A stretch of DNA of 64,000 nucleotides, from positions 9,780,501 to 9,844,500 of the forward strand of contig CAMRHE010000021.1 of the NCBI GenBank assembly GCA_947044405.1, read 5' to 3'. Positions 32,355-43,539 of this stretch are shown piece after piece (the stretch's first letter is position 1; each line of letters starts with the position of its first letter). The translations under genes were made by a program, and so were the position numbers. This DNA comes from Leptodactylus fallax. Its lineage: Eukaryota; Chordata; Amphibia; Anura; Leptodactylidae. Below the pieces are notes generated by a model. It did no database searches. It was given only the letters and a program-made list of their open reading frames with translations, and was not told the origin of the DNA.

Positions 32355-33320
32355 TATGTAGCAGAATACTGTGTGCAGGGGCCACTATGGAGCATAATAC
32401 TGAATGCAGGGGCCGCTGCGGGGCATAATACTGTGTGCAGGGGCCACTATGGAGCGTAATACCGAGTGCAGGGGCCACTATGGAGCATAATACCGTGTGC
32501 AGGGGCCACTATGGAATATAATACCGAGTGCAGGGGCCACTATGAGGCATAATACCGTTTTGCAGGGGCCACTATGGAGGATAATACTGAGTGCAGGGGC
32601 CACTATGATGCATAATACTGTGTGCAGGGGCCGCTATGGAGCATAATACCATGTGCAGGGGCTGCTGCAGGGCATAATACCGAGTGCAGTGGCCACTATG
32701 GGGCATAATACCATGTGTGGGAGCCACTATGTAACAATACTGAGTGCAGGGGCCACTATGGAGCATAATATCATGTGCAGGGGCCACTATGGAGCATAAT
32801 ATTGTGTGCAGGGGCCACTATAGAGCATAATACCGTGTGCAGGGGCCACTATGGGGCATAATACCATGTACAGGGGCCACTATGAGGCATAATACCCTGT
32901 GCAGGGGCCGCTGCGGGGCATAATACCGTGTGCAGGGGCCACTGCGGGGCATAATACCGTGTGCAGGGGTCGCTGCGGGGCATAATACCGTGTGCAGGGG
33001 TCGCTGTGGGGCATAATTCCTTGTGCAGGGGCCGCTGCAGGGCATAATACCGTGTGCAGGGGCCGCTGCGGGGCATAATACTATATTCAGGGGCCACTAT
33101 GGGGCATAATACCGTGTGCAGGGGCCGTTGCAGGGCATAATACCTTGTGCAGGGACCGCTGCGGGGCATAATACCGTGTGCAGGGGACGCTGTGGGGCAT
33201 AATACCATGTGCAGGGGTTGCTGCAGGGCATAATACCGTGTGCAGGGGCCGCTGCGGGGCATAATACCGGGCATAATACCATGTAATACTGTGTGCAGGG
33301 GCCGCTGTGGGCCATAATAC
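32355..33320. repeat. 31-bp minisatellite, about 31 units
   Basis: The unit reads GGGGCCACTATGGGGCATAA then TACCGTGTGCA on plus, with substitutions between units and a few indels (32715-32735 and 33265-33290). The same unit, inverse complement, forms the array at 50286-50860 and a four-unit array at 25795-25915. Because 31 is not a multiple of three and the minus strand has no stop in any phase of the consensus, long open frames with a 31-residue period appear. They are not genes. Confidence 0.9.
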
Positions 33321-33325
33321 CGTGT

Positions 33326-33586
33326 AATGCTGTATTTAAAAAAAAAAAACACCTACTCACGTGTCCCTTGTGCTCTGATGTCTCCCACCGCAGTCTGGTT
33401 CTGCTGCTCTGGTGTTTTCTTCTGGTGGAAGTCCCCACCGCACATGACTGCCGAGGTCACTGACACGGGTCATCACAGTGCTGTGGGGAAGAAAACACCA
33501 GAGCAGCAGGACTGGAATGCGCTGGAAGACACCGGAGCACCTTCCCCAGCCTCATATTAAAAAAGTGGTTATCCTGGACAACCCCT
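33326..33586. mobile_element. 5'-truncated MITE related to 237-613
   Basis: From the A-run at 33340 through 'ctgatgtctcccaccgcagtctggttctg' to the right end TTATCCTGGACAACCCC it follows the order of the MITE at 237-613. TTAA is present on the right (33587-33590). The left inverted repeat is missing; its place is taken by the minisatellite. Confidence 0.6.
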
Positions 33587-33590
33587 TTAA

Positions 33591-34290
33591 GGTGGCACTT
33601 GGGCTTTATTAAAGGGTCTTTCCAGCTCATTTTTATTGATGTTCTATCCTTAGGACAGATTATCAATAAGAGATCAGTGAACCCCTCATCTGATCAGCTG
33701 TATGAAGGGGCTATGACGCCTGTTTATATCATACGCTGTCTGTTTATAGTGACCGTGTGATGTAATTACAGCCTTGTCGCATAGGACGAGACTGTAGTTA
33801 CATTACATGGCTGCTATGAGATGAATGACACTGTGTAAACAGAGAAGCGGTCACGGCGCTTACACAGGTACCACAGTTCATTCAAACAGCTGATCAGTGG
33901 GGGTCCTGGGTTTTTGAGCCCCACTGATTTGTTTATTAATGACCTGGAAAACCTTTTAATTAGTTAACACCTGCGGCATTATTAATAAGGGGCACTACTT
34001 ATACAGGGTACACACGGACATTATTAATATAAAGATGCACTTTGGGGTATTATTCATTATGGGGGTTATATCATATATTATATAATTGGGGAAGCAGCAG
34101 GATGGGTGTGCAGGTAAGGACAATGTGGGTCAGGTGCCTGGAAAAGTGAGGAGCCAAAGATGTCTGTGTTGCAAACTTTACAGAGACAAGTCGCAGCTGG
34201 AAGAAGTGGTCATGGTGGTCCAGAGGGAAGAGAAAGGAAATGTGAAGGATTAGTCAGAGACGTCACCTGTAAGTCAAAAATGTTACTGCC
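33591..34290. mobile_element. partial hAT copy F lacking the nested MITE block
   Basis: It is alignable with copies A and B from GTGGCACTTGGGCTTTATTAA through 'gtatgaaggggctatg', 'acacaggtaccac' and 'gtcagagacgtcac', to about 34300. At 33609-33612 there is a single TTAA where A and B carry an 870-bp insertion. Both termini are missing, so this is a truncated, older relative. It is the local evidence that the MITE block is an insertion. Confidence 0.7.
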
Positions 34291-34299
34291 CTGTATTCT

Positions 34300-34590
34300 C
34301 CTAAATGATAGAGGATAAATACCTGATTGATGGGGGTCAGTCAGCTGAGACCCCAACTGGGCCTGAGAATTGGGTTTTTTCCCCCCCACTGGGTGGGAAT
34401 TCAGCCTGACCGCAGCCAGGCTGAATATAGGCATGTCGCTTGGTGGATGGATGAACCCGCATGGCTCTCATTCACTTCAATGGGAGTGCCAAAGATAGCC
34501 GAAGCACAGTACTCAGCTATCTGCGGCGCTCCTATTATAGAGAATGGGGGCCACGTGGGTTCCATCCACCAAGCAGAAGATGTGTGAAGT
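34300..34590. repeat. inverted-repeat fragment around 'tggatggatgaacccg'
   Basis: 'gcttggtggatgga' at 34438 is mirrored by 'tccatccaccaagc' at 34560, and 'gagtgccaaagatagccga' by 'tatctgcggcgctcc'. So this is a fold-back repeat of about 140 bp plus flank. The 86-codon frame across it is a fold-back reading. Confidence 0.45.
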
Positions 34591-34689
34591 TACTTTCATT
34601 GTTAATGCCGTATTGTTGATTTCTGATACTGAAGTAATGCCGTAAGAAGAATTCTTGAAAACTGTTTCATAAGTTTGTGTAGGTTTATT

Positions 34690-35420
34690 GTACGACCTCG
34701 GGGTCTAAATATTAAAGTTAAAAAAATGTAAAAAGTAAAAATATAAAAAGAACTAACAGTTCAAATGAACTCCTTTCCAAAGATCGAATATAAAAATAAA
34801 GTAAAACATAAACACATTAGGTATCCTCACATCTGAAAATACCAGATCTACAAACTGCTAAAAATATTTTTCCCATACAATGGACTCCGTACCAGGAAAA
34901 AAAAATCAAGAGCCAAACAGCTGTTTTTTTCGCCATTTCACATCCCTAAAAATTTTGAATAAAAAACAATGAAAACAACATTCCCCGAAATAATATAAAT
35001 AAAAAGTACATCTGGCCCTGTTAAAAATAGCCTGTATACAGCCCTGTATACAAACTTTAAAAAGCTATGGGTTTCACAATACGACAACTTGAAAAAAGAT
35101 TTTATTGCAAATTTTTTATTCTTTTAAGGCCTTAACACCTAACCAAAAGTGTATAACATGTCATTTTGGCTGGACAATAAACCCATAAGTGGCACAAACA
35201 CAGTTTTCATTTCATTTCACCCCATTCTGATTTTTTTCCAGCTTCCCAGTACATTGCACGGAATATTAAATAGTACCATTATGAATTACAATTTGTACCA
35301 CAAAAATTAAGCCATTATATGGCTCTGTGAACAGAAAAGTAAAAAAGTTATGGAAGGCAGGGAGTAAAATACTAAAGTCAAAAACAAAACAAATGTCTTT
35401 AATAGGAAGGATTTAAAAAT
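34690..35420. repeat. family P repeat copy
   Basis: Contains the shared core: 'taaaacataaacacattaggtatcc', 'gaaaataccagatctacaaa', 'atatttttcccata' and 'tggctctgtgaacagaaa' in the same order as 36846-37654 and 23578-24700. The ends are eroded (GTCTTTAATAGGAAGGATTT at the right). Non-coding. Confidence 0.6.
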
Positions 35421-35655
35421 GTATATAGTTGATTTAGAGTTAAATTCCTGTCTTGACTGTAAAAGCATTCTTGTTTATAAAATTGTATGTCATATAGAGA
35501 ACAGACATGCAATAAAGCAAGTCCTTAAGGGGTATTCCCAGTTCAAAGATTTATGACATTTCCACAGGTTATACAAAAAAGGCTATATGTCTCATTGACT
35601 TTTCACCAGACAAGGTAATTCTTCTAACCCAGGACTAAATTAGGATGTGGCCACT
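35421..35655. other. unassigned sequence
   Basis: A fragment starting 'ccttaaggggtattccc' near 35523 could be one end of a TTAA MITE, but no partner end is seen. Confidence 0.3.
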
Positions 35656-35657
35656 TA

Positions 35658-36033
35658 CAGGTGCATCTCAATAAATTAGAATATCTTTGAAACGTTTATT
35701 TCTTTCAGCAATTGAATTAAAAAAGCGACCTCCTATATTTTCTAGATTCTTTATACACAGAGTGTTCTCTTTCAAGTGTTTTATTTCTGTAAATGTTGAT
35801 TATGGATTACAGCTAATGAAAACCCAAATTCAAGAAAATTAGAATATTGTGAAAAAGTTCAGTATTGTAAATTCAGTGTGTCACCTGCCAAGGTTTCCTA
35901 AGCCTTTAAATGGCCCCTCAGTCTGGTTCAGTAAGACACACAATCATGGAAGACGCTGATTATGAATTGTATTACTGAATTACTGAAATGAATGAACGTT
36001 TCAAAGATATTCTAATTTATTGAGATGCACCTG
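35658..36033. mobile_element. Tc1/mariner-type MITE, 376 bp
   Basis: TA on both sides (35656-35657, 36034-36035). The terminal inverted repeats CAGGTGCATCTCAATAAATT continue AGAATATCTTTGAAACGTT on both ends, about 39 bp with no mismatch. There is no transposase; the interior includes 'tgtcacctgccaaggtttcc'. It is an internal-deletion derivative of a Tc1/mariner element. The perfect ends suggest it is fairly young or was under selection for mobility. Confidence 0.88.
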
Positions 36034-36034
36034 T

Positions 36035-36739
36035 ATAAGTCTGGCTCTCTCTATTCTGAAGACGTTATGGATAAAAAACAAGTCAAGCAAACTTACAATA
36101 TGCGTCACCACCACTTTATTCAGGTTGCAGCCAGAAGAGTCACCCCCAACTATCAGAGATCTAAATAATATTCTATATTTATCCTATATCATATATTCAT
36201 ATGCCATGAATTACAGTATCTATGTACCACAAATGTTGGGTATTTAAATATGACATTGGGGCAGGCTGTTATGCAACATATACCTGTCAGTAATTACAGT
36301 CATGGGAGTCTGCTGGCTAAAAGTAAACCCGCAAAAGAGTGATATAATTGAGCTTTTGTTTCAAATTCTGACCCTTAAAATCAATTTTACTGATTCTTAA
36401 TTGGAGAAACATTATATGGTGTATGTAAAATAAAATTGAGCAGAAAATCAAGCATGCCCCATAAAAAAAACCTTTTAATAAAGCCATGTGAATGGAAAAA
36501 TAAAAATGCTTTGCTTTTTCCTGCAACAGTTTTCATATATAAGGGAAACCCTTGAGATTCTGCAGTTAAATTAACCTTATGCACATTTCAAAAACGCATG
36601 AAGTTTTGAAAACATAGCCCTTCTGCAGCTTTTTTTTCCAGTAATGTTTAGAAGAGATTAAAAAATCTCATTCGTGGACCTCTCCATACACTGTAATAAA
36701 TGAGGGACCTGTGAAAACGGCCATCCCTCAGGTTCAAAA
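36035..36739. other. unassigned sequence
   Basis: AT-rich sequence with no recognised repeat end or gene. A short 'ccagtaatgtttagaagagatt' segment near 36640 recalls the MITE vocabulary. Confidence 0.35.
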
Positions 36740-36845
36740 CTGTTTTGCATTTCTATTGTGTGAATGTAGGATGTCCATTTTGACAGACATAGATGTGATA
36801 TAAAGAAGCAATGTGAATAGACCCATAGACATTCATGGGTTTTAA

Positions 36846-37654
36846 CCCCTTCCTGACATCCGCCATAATAGTACCCGGAATGCCCGGAGTTAATGCCCAC
36901 TATCAGAAGGCATTGCAGGCCAGGACTCCCCTAAAATAAGCAAATGCCCACTCGGGTTGGTCCCCACTGGTCTAGTAACTTTTTTGTTGCAGGATGGACA
37001 ACTTCCACGTGGCAATATCACAGGAGCCATCCTGTTGCTATGGAGGCTTCCAAACCTGCAACAGTAATATTACTATTGAGGCTAGTCTATGACCAGCCTC
37101 AATAGTAACATAGCAAAACTCCCATAGACTGCAATATTCCAAAAACAGTTGCAGTCTATGTCACCTGTAATCAAGAGATTGCAGGACTTAAGCCCCCTAG
37201 GGGGGGTAAAACATTTTTTTAAAAAAAGTTTTAAAAATATTAAAAAAAAAAAACAACCTAAAAGTTAAAATCACCCACCTTTTCCTGGAATACATATAAA
37301 ACAAACAAAAATAAATTACAGTGAAACACAAACACATTTGGTATCTCTGTGTCTGAAAATGCCTGGTCTACAAACTTATAAAAATATTTTTCCCGTATGG
37401 TGAAAGCTGTAGTTGGAAAAAAAAAAAAAAATCAAAAGTATTCAACTGCCATTTTTTTGCTGTTTCGCCTCTGATAAAAAGAAATATAAAAAGTTACGGG
37501 AGTCAGAATGGAGACTTTAGAAAAAAAAATTTTTTTTTTGAAAGTGTTGCTGTTATGGCTCTGTGAACAGAAAAATAAAAATTTATGGGGTTTGGAAGCT
37601 AGGGAGTCAATAACGAGAATAGAAAATCAAAATAATGTCACTGGCAGGAAGGGG
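36846..37654. mobile_element. TTAA-flanked non-autonomous element, family P, 809 bp
   Basis: The left end CCCCTTCCTGACATCCGCC and right end (complement CCCCTTCCTGCCAGTGAC) are flanked by TTAA (36842-36845, 37655-37658). Internal motifs 'cacatttggtatctctg' and 'tggctctgtgaacagaaa' define the family. It interrupts another repeat whose uninterrupted version is at 24760-24990. No transposase. piggyBac or Kolobok type. Confidence 0.75.
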
Positions 37655-37811
37655 TTAAAATGTCCTTGTGATGACCATTGGAAAAATGGTCATGATACAG
37701 CTGTTATTTACTGTCACGTCCTTTCAACAGGCTTCAATGGAATGACACAGCCATTTATCATGGACATTATGTCTGTGAAAACAGTAATGTTGTGTGAATA
37801 AAACCTAAGAT

Positions 37812-38366
37812 TTAATCCTGTCACGACATCCGCCATACTATTATGGCGGATGTCGGGTATTTAAATATGGTGGCCACTCAGGAGCTGAGTATTATACAGG
37901 GAAGACCTGACTTAGCTACCATTAGTTGACTTAGGTGCCATTTTCACGGCGGTGTATGGGTGCCGTCATTTTGGAGCTGGTAGTACGATTTTACAATACA
38001 TTGCAATTCATACATTCACTAGATCACATATAAGTACTTAAATACAGTTAAACACATACACATTAGGTATCCCTGTGTCCAAAAATGCCCAGACTACAAA
38101 CTTATAAAAATATTTTTCCCATACACCACAGCAAGAAAAAAAAATCAAGAGCCAAAGCACTATTTTTTTCACTTGTTTCATCACTCATAGAAAATTAAAT
38201 AAAAAGTGATTAAAGAAATAGATATTCCCCAAAATGGTTTAAATAAAAAGTACATCTGGCCTTTCAAAAAAAGACACCTTATTGAACCCCATACACAGAA
38301 ATATAAAAAAGTTACGGATGTCAGAAGATGGCGACTCCAAAAAATTTAGGGGGATTTTATTAAGGG

Positions 38367-38370
<4 letters not shown>
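37812..38370. repeat. family P repeat, right-hand neighbour copy
   Basis: Begins AATCCTGTCACGACATCCGCC and then 'actattatggcggatgtcgg', the hairpin-like start of this family. It includes 'acacattaggtatccctg' and 'gcccagactacaaa' and runs into a poly-A tract. No defined right end. Confidence 0.55.

Positions 38371-38437
<67 letters not shown>
38371..38437. repeat. poly-A and (AT)n microsatellite
   Basis: About 29 A residues followed by about 37 bases of alternating AT. On the opposite strand this gives the run of Y and I codons seen in a 79-codon frame, which is not a gene. Confidence 0.9.
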
Positions 38438-38439
<2 letters not shown>

Positions 38440-38587
38440 TATACAAGGCTGAGGACACAAGCAGCAAATCGCTGCCAAAAAATGTTAAGGAAAAGACCGA
38501 GGAAGAAACGCTTCGTGTTTTTTTCCGCAGAGTTTTTCACAGAAAGTATGCAGAGTTTTCCTCTGCGGACTTTCAGTCTCTATTATA

Positions 38588-39451
38588 CAGTGGGTACGGA
38601 AAGTATTCAGACCCCTTTACAATTTTCACTCTTTGTTTCACTGCAGCCATTTGCTAAAAGCAAAAAAGTTCATTTTATTTCTCATTAATGTACACTCAGC
38701 ACCCCATCTTGACAGAAAAAAAAACAGAAATGTAGATATTTTTGCAAATTTATTAAAAAAGAAAAACTGAAATATCACATGGTCATAAGTATTCAGATCC
38801 TTTGCTCAGTATTGAGTAGAGGCACCCTTTTGAGCTAGTACAGCCATGAGTCTTCTTGGGAATGATGCAACAAGTTTTTCACATCTGGATTTGGGGATCC
38901 TTTGCCATTCTTCCTTGCAGATCCTCTCCAGTTCCATCAGGTTGGATGGTGAACGTTGGTGGACAGCCATTTTCAGGTCTCCCCAGAGATGCTCAATTGG
39001 GTTGAGGTCAGGGATCTGGCTGGGCCAGTTAAGAATAGTCACAGAGTTGTTCTGAAGTCATTCCTTTGTTATTTTAGCTTTGTGCTTAGGGTCATTGTCT
39101 TGATGGAAGGTGAACCTTCGGCCCAGTCTGAGGTCCAGAGCACTCTGGAAGAGGTTTTCTTCCAGGATATCTCTGTACTTGGCCGCATTCATCTTTCCTT
39201 CAATTGCAACCAATTGTCCTGTCCCTGCAGCTGAAAAACACCCCATAGCATGATGCTGCCGCCACCATGTTTCACTATTGGGATTGTATTGGGCTGGTGA
39301 TGAGCAGTGCCTGGTTTTCTCCACACATACCGTTTAGAATTAACACCAAAACGTTCAATCTTTGTTTCATCAGACCAGAGAATCTTATTTCTTATAGTCT
39401 GTGAGTCCGTCATGTGTTTTTTGTTTTTGGCAAACTCTATGCGGGCTTCAT
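38588..39451 (-). mobile_element. truncated Tc1-like transposon (family Tc1-b, copy 1)
   Basis: The left end CAGTGGGTACGGAAAGTATT with TA outside (38586-38587) is the same terminal repeat as in 54649-56253. The match runs to 'gcgggcttca' near 39450 and then stops, so the transposase N-terminus, the 5' leader and the right terminal repeat are missing. It interrupts sequence resembling the 14574-type MITE (38440-38586). Confidence 0.85.
38806..39450 (-). pseudogene. Tc1 transposase C-terminal part
   Basis: Three overlapping minus frames carry WSDETKIE (first catalytic Asp), [20 protein letters not shown] (second catalytic Asp) and NPIEHLWGDLK (catalytic Glu). Frame changes lie between the pieces at about 39190-39320 and 39042-39060. 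Unlike the copy at 54878-55875 it keeps the SALDLRLGRRFTFH segment ahead of the second Asp. Not functional. Confidence 0.85.
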
Positions 39452-39878
39452 TAGCATGATGAACCTGCAATGGTAACTCTTCACGCTCCCCCCACAGATA
39501 CCAAAACATTTCAATGAGATCAGGTTACTCCCAATTACATTGACACTGAGTCACTGACCTACTTTCTATGTGATTGAAAGCAATCCCGGTCACATAGCTA
39601 ATGCAGTCATTCTTATTTAGGAGCTCCTGCACTAGCTTTTTATGCCACATGAGAGCTCACCAATTAATATTTCTGGTCCACTGTGTCACAATAGAAAGTA
39701 GAGTTTATTGATCTATGGTTTCTGTTCAGTTGTCGGAGAAGACAAAAGATGGCTGTAGGTGAGTATAAGATTTCTTGTTTATTTTTGATCATACCACTGT
39801 CTATCTTGTGGTTTTTTTTTTTCATGTTCCACAGGGCAATTTGGACTTCATGGGATTCATTGGACTCTGCCTATAATC

Positions 39879-39910
<32 letters not shown>

Positions 39911-41031
39911 AAAATGGTCAAAGAGGGTTCTGTGGGCGAGATTTCATTTGAACATTTTTAAAAATATTTTAATAAAAATAATAATTGCTGCTGTCTGATT
40001 GACAGTGTCCACTGCTAAAGCTGGAATTAGTTTTATCTGGTAAAAGGGCCAACACTAAGCCCAACAATTATTATCCTGGTGCCCATCACCACTAGGTGTG
40101 CTAGAAAGAGCCAGGAATGATCTAGTACCCCAACTATCTATTGTTGGTTGGGGTTTGAGGTGACTGTAGGCTTGTAATATTAGTGAGCCTTTCCACTTTG
40201 GTAATGCTATTCTGCAGCTATTTTATTGAAACCCCTGGTTAATAAAAATTAAGGGACATAATTTAAAAAAAAAATTAAAAAAAACATAAATTTTTCACAA
40301 CTAGCTAGATACAATAAAGTAGCCACAGTTTAGCATTACAATCATCACCTTACCATCACTAGATAGGGTATTGGCTCATAATTGGCATTTCCCTGACACT
40401 CCTGGTGGTGGTAGTCAGTGCTTGGAGGGATTAGTGTTAGCCTTTTTACCTGTCATCACTAAGCTTCATCTTAGTAATAAATACTGTTACTCAGGCTGCA
40501 CCCATTGTTGTGATTTCCTAACATATGCAGCCATTAGTTTGTCCATGCTTTACATTGTGTGACTTTATGACATTCCATGATGGTGTGTGATTCCTGTCAC
40601 CACTGCATATCCCACTGCATTCCCACGTCCATAACATTTTACATTTTATTTCAATGTAGCTTTTATTTTGTGGGTATATAAGAGTTTTTGATCAGTTTTT
40701 ATAACTTTTTGAAAAGTGAGATTATCAGAATACATCAATTCTATCATCTGAATGTTAAGGTTTATTGCATTTATCATGTAGAATAAATAACACACTAATT
40801 TTATTTTAGAGGTTGTTACAGATGTGGTGATACCAAGTGTGTGCTTTTTATTTTTTCATTCCCCCTGAAAGTCTATTTTTACTTTTTTTGTGAAAAAAAA
40901 CAACTTAGTTGCGGTCAGCATTGACTGCAGCATATAAGGGGTTAAATAACAAGTATGCTTTTGATTGATAATGGAAGGGTGATATCATTTTCTACTGCAC
41001 TGTCAGCTTTTTGTGTTCTCCTGCACATTGA
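39452..41031. other. unassigned AT-rich sequence with (CTTT)n tract
   Basis: A (CTTT)n microsatellite lies at 39881-39910. No exon, RNA gene or paired repeat ends otherwise. 'aggggttaaataacaagta' near 40937 resembles the end of a TTAA element without a partner. Confidence 0.4.
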
Positions 41032-41599
41032 TTAACCCCTTAAGGACACAGTCCAAAAGTGCGTTAAGGACCAGGCCTTGTTTTTCAAAACTGACATGTG
41101 TCACTTTATGTGGCAAGAACTTTGAAACGCTTTAACTTACACAAGTGATTTTGAGAATGTTTTCTCGTGACACATTGTACTTCATGTTAGTGGTAAACAC
41201 TAATCAATATTTTTGTATTTATTTATAAACAAAATAGGATATTTGATGGAAATTTGAAAAAAAAAATCGCAATTTTCAAAATGTGAAATTCTCTGCTTTT
41301 CAGACAGATAGTCATACCACCCAAATACATTAATAAATATTATCTACCATATCTCTGCTTTATATTGGCATAATCTTTTAATCGTCCTTTAATTTATTTT
41401 GGATGTTAGAAGACTTACAAGTGTAACAGCGATTTTCCAGATTTACAAGAAAATTTCCCAAACTAATTTTTTAAGGACCACTTCAGTTCTGCAGGGGATT
41501 ATAAATGCCTATATATTAGAAAACCCCCATAAATCACCCCATTTTCAAAACTGCACCCCTGAAATTATTCAAAACAGCATTTGGGAAGTTTGTTAACCC

Positions 41600-43110
41600 T
41601 TTAAGCATTTCACAAGAATTAAAACGATATCGAGGTGAAATTTAGACATTTCATTTTTTTCCACTAATCTCTTCATTTAACCCTAAATTTAACACGTTCA
41701 CAAAGGGTTAAAGGAGAAAATGCATCTCGCAGTTTATTATACAATTTCTCCAGAGCACAGAAATACCCCACATGTGGGTGTAAACTGATGTTTGGGCATT
41801 CGGCAGTAAACAGAAGGGAAGTAGCGACACTGGGCGTCTGAAAAGCAGATTTTTCTGAAATAGTTTTCAGGTGCCATGTCTCATTTGCAAAGCCCCTAGA
41901 GTACCAAAACAATGGAAACCCCCTAAAAGTGACCCCATTTTGGAAACTACACCCCTCACAGAATTCATCAAGGGGTATAGTGAGCATTTTGACCCCACAG
42001 CTGTTTCACAGATTTTACTAACATTGGGATGTATAAATGAAAAATTACTAAAACGTCACTTTATCCCCAAAGTTTTCATTTTCACAAGGGGTTCAAGGAG
42101 AAAAAGGACCCCATAGTTTGTTAAACAATTTCTCCTGAACACGGCAATACCCCATATGTGGTCATAAACTGCTGAATGGGTACATGGGGGGGCTCGGAAT
42201 GGAAAGAGTGCTATTTTGCTTTTGTAGGGCAGATTTTGCTGGAATAGTTTTCAGGTGCCATGTTGCATTTGCAGAGCCCCCAAAGTACCAATACAGTGGA
42301 AACCCCCTAAAAGTGACCCCATTTTGGAAACCACACCCCTCACAGAATATGTCAAGGGGTATAGTGAGCATTTTGACCCTACAGCTGTTTCACAGATTTT
42401 ATTAACATTGGGACATGAAAATGAAAAATTATTTTTTTTCCAATAAACCGTCAATTTAACCCCAAATTTTTCATTTTCACAAGAGGACAAAGGAGAAAAA
42501 GCTCCCCAATGTTCGTTACACAATTTCTCCTGAATACAGAAATGCCCCATATGTGGTTGTAATCTGCTGTTTGGGTACATGGTGGAGCTCAGAATGGAAA
42601 GAGCGCTATTTAGCTTTTGGAGGGCAGATTTTGGTGGAATAGTTTTCAGGTGCCATGTTGCATTTGCAGAGCCCCTAAAGTACCAATACAAGGGAAACTC
42701 CCAAAAGTGACCCCATTTTGGAAACTACATCCCACATAAAATTTATCTAGGGGTATGGTGAGCATGTTGACCTCCCAGCTGTTTCACAGATTTTATTAAC
42801 ATTGGAAAGTAAAAATGAAAAATTACTCTATTTTCCAATAAACCGTCCATTTAGCAACATATTTTTAATTTTTGCAAGTGGTTATAGAAGAAAAAGCTCC
42901 CCACAGTTTGTTACACAATTTCTTCTGAACACAGAAATGCGCCATACGTGGTTTTTATCTGCTGTATGGGTACATGGTGGGGCTCAGAATGGAAAGAGCG
43001 CTATTTGGCTTTAGGAGAGCAGATGTGGCTGGAATAGTTTTCAGGTGCCTTGTCACATTTTCAGAGCTCCTCAAGTACTAATACAATGGAAACCCCTCAA
43101 AAGTGTATCA
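41600..43110. repeat. tandem array of about 390-bp units
   Basis: The landmark TTTTCAGGTGCC recurs at about 41866, 42250, 42645 and 43040, spacings of 384, 395 and 395 bp. Each unit also carries 'gtgaccccattttggaaac', 'acagctgtttcacagatttta', 'acaatttctcctgaa' and 'gggtacatgg..gggctc'. Units differ by substitutions, so the array is not a recent expansion. The similar proteins read from successive units reflect this, not a gene family. Confidence 0.85.
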
Positions 43111-43539
43111 AGGGGTTTTATCATTTTGAGTCTAAAAATGCTTCCCAAAAATTAATGTACAAAGTGAAAATTGAAGTTTTTGAAGAAATATCCAATTTCA
43201 GAATACATTGTGGCCACTTTGTGGCATCAAAGACATGCACTCCTAAAACTATTAAGTGGACTATCCCGGGGGAAAAAAAAATTATATATGTAGGTGTAAA
43301 CTGTTGGTTTGGCACACAGCAGGGCTCAGAAGGGAAGGATCACTGTGTTTTTTTAGCTTTTGGAGTACAGATTTAGAGGGACTTTCTGGATGACATATTG
43401 TTTTTGCAGAGCCCTGGAGGTGCCAGTAAACTGGAACTCCCCAAGAAGTGACCCCATTTTGTAGGGGCAATTTTAGGGTCTCTGCAAATTTGACATGGCG
43501 TCCAAAAACCAACAATCTAAATCTGTGCTCCAAAAGTAC

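Larger units (their letters stand above)
31469..33325. mobile_element. hAT-like element with large minisatellite (copy E), rearranged
   Basis: The left end CAGGGGCGCACCGCTAATG is hAT-style. It is followed by a 21-bp stem with a poly-A loop, a CpG-rich segment, a (TA)n tract, the CTGCTGG/CCAGCAG hairpin shared with copy D, two ATTATACT...AGTATAAT hairpins (32010-32050, 32296-32340) and about 31 copies of the 31-bp unit. The expected right end (as in copy D) is absent: the array runs directly into a truncated MITE at 33326. So the element is either recombined or truncated. No transposase. Confidence 0.6.

Noticed and set aside
32849..33438. Repeat proteins of 113 and 167 residues on the minus strand
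   Set aside because: They are frame readings of the 31-bp minisatellite; other phases are equally open and end where the array ends.
38239..38478. 79-residue frame with a run of alternating Tyr and Ile
   Set aside because: It is the translation of the (AT)n and poly-A microsatellite.
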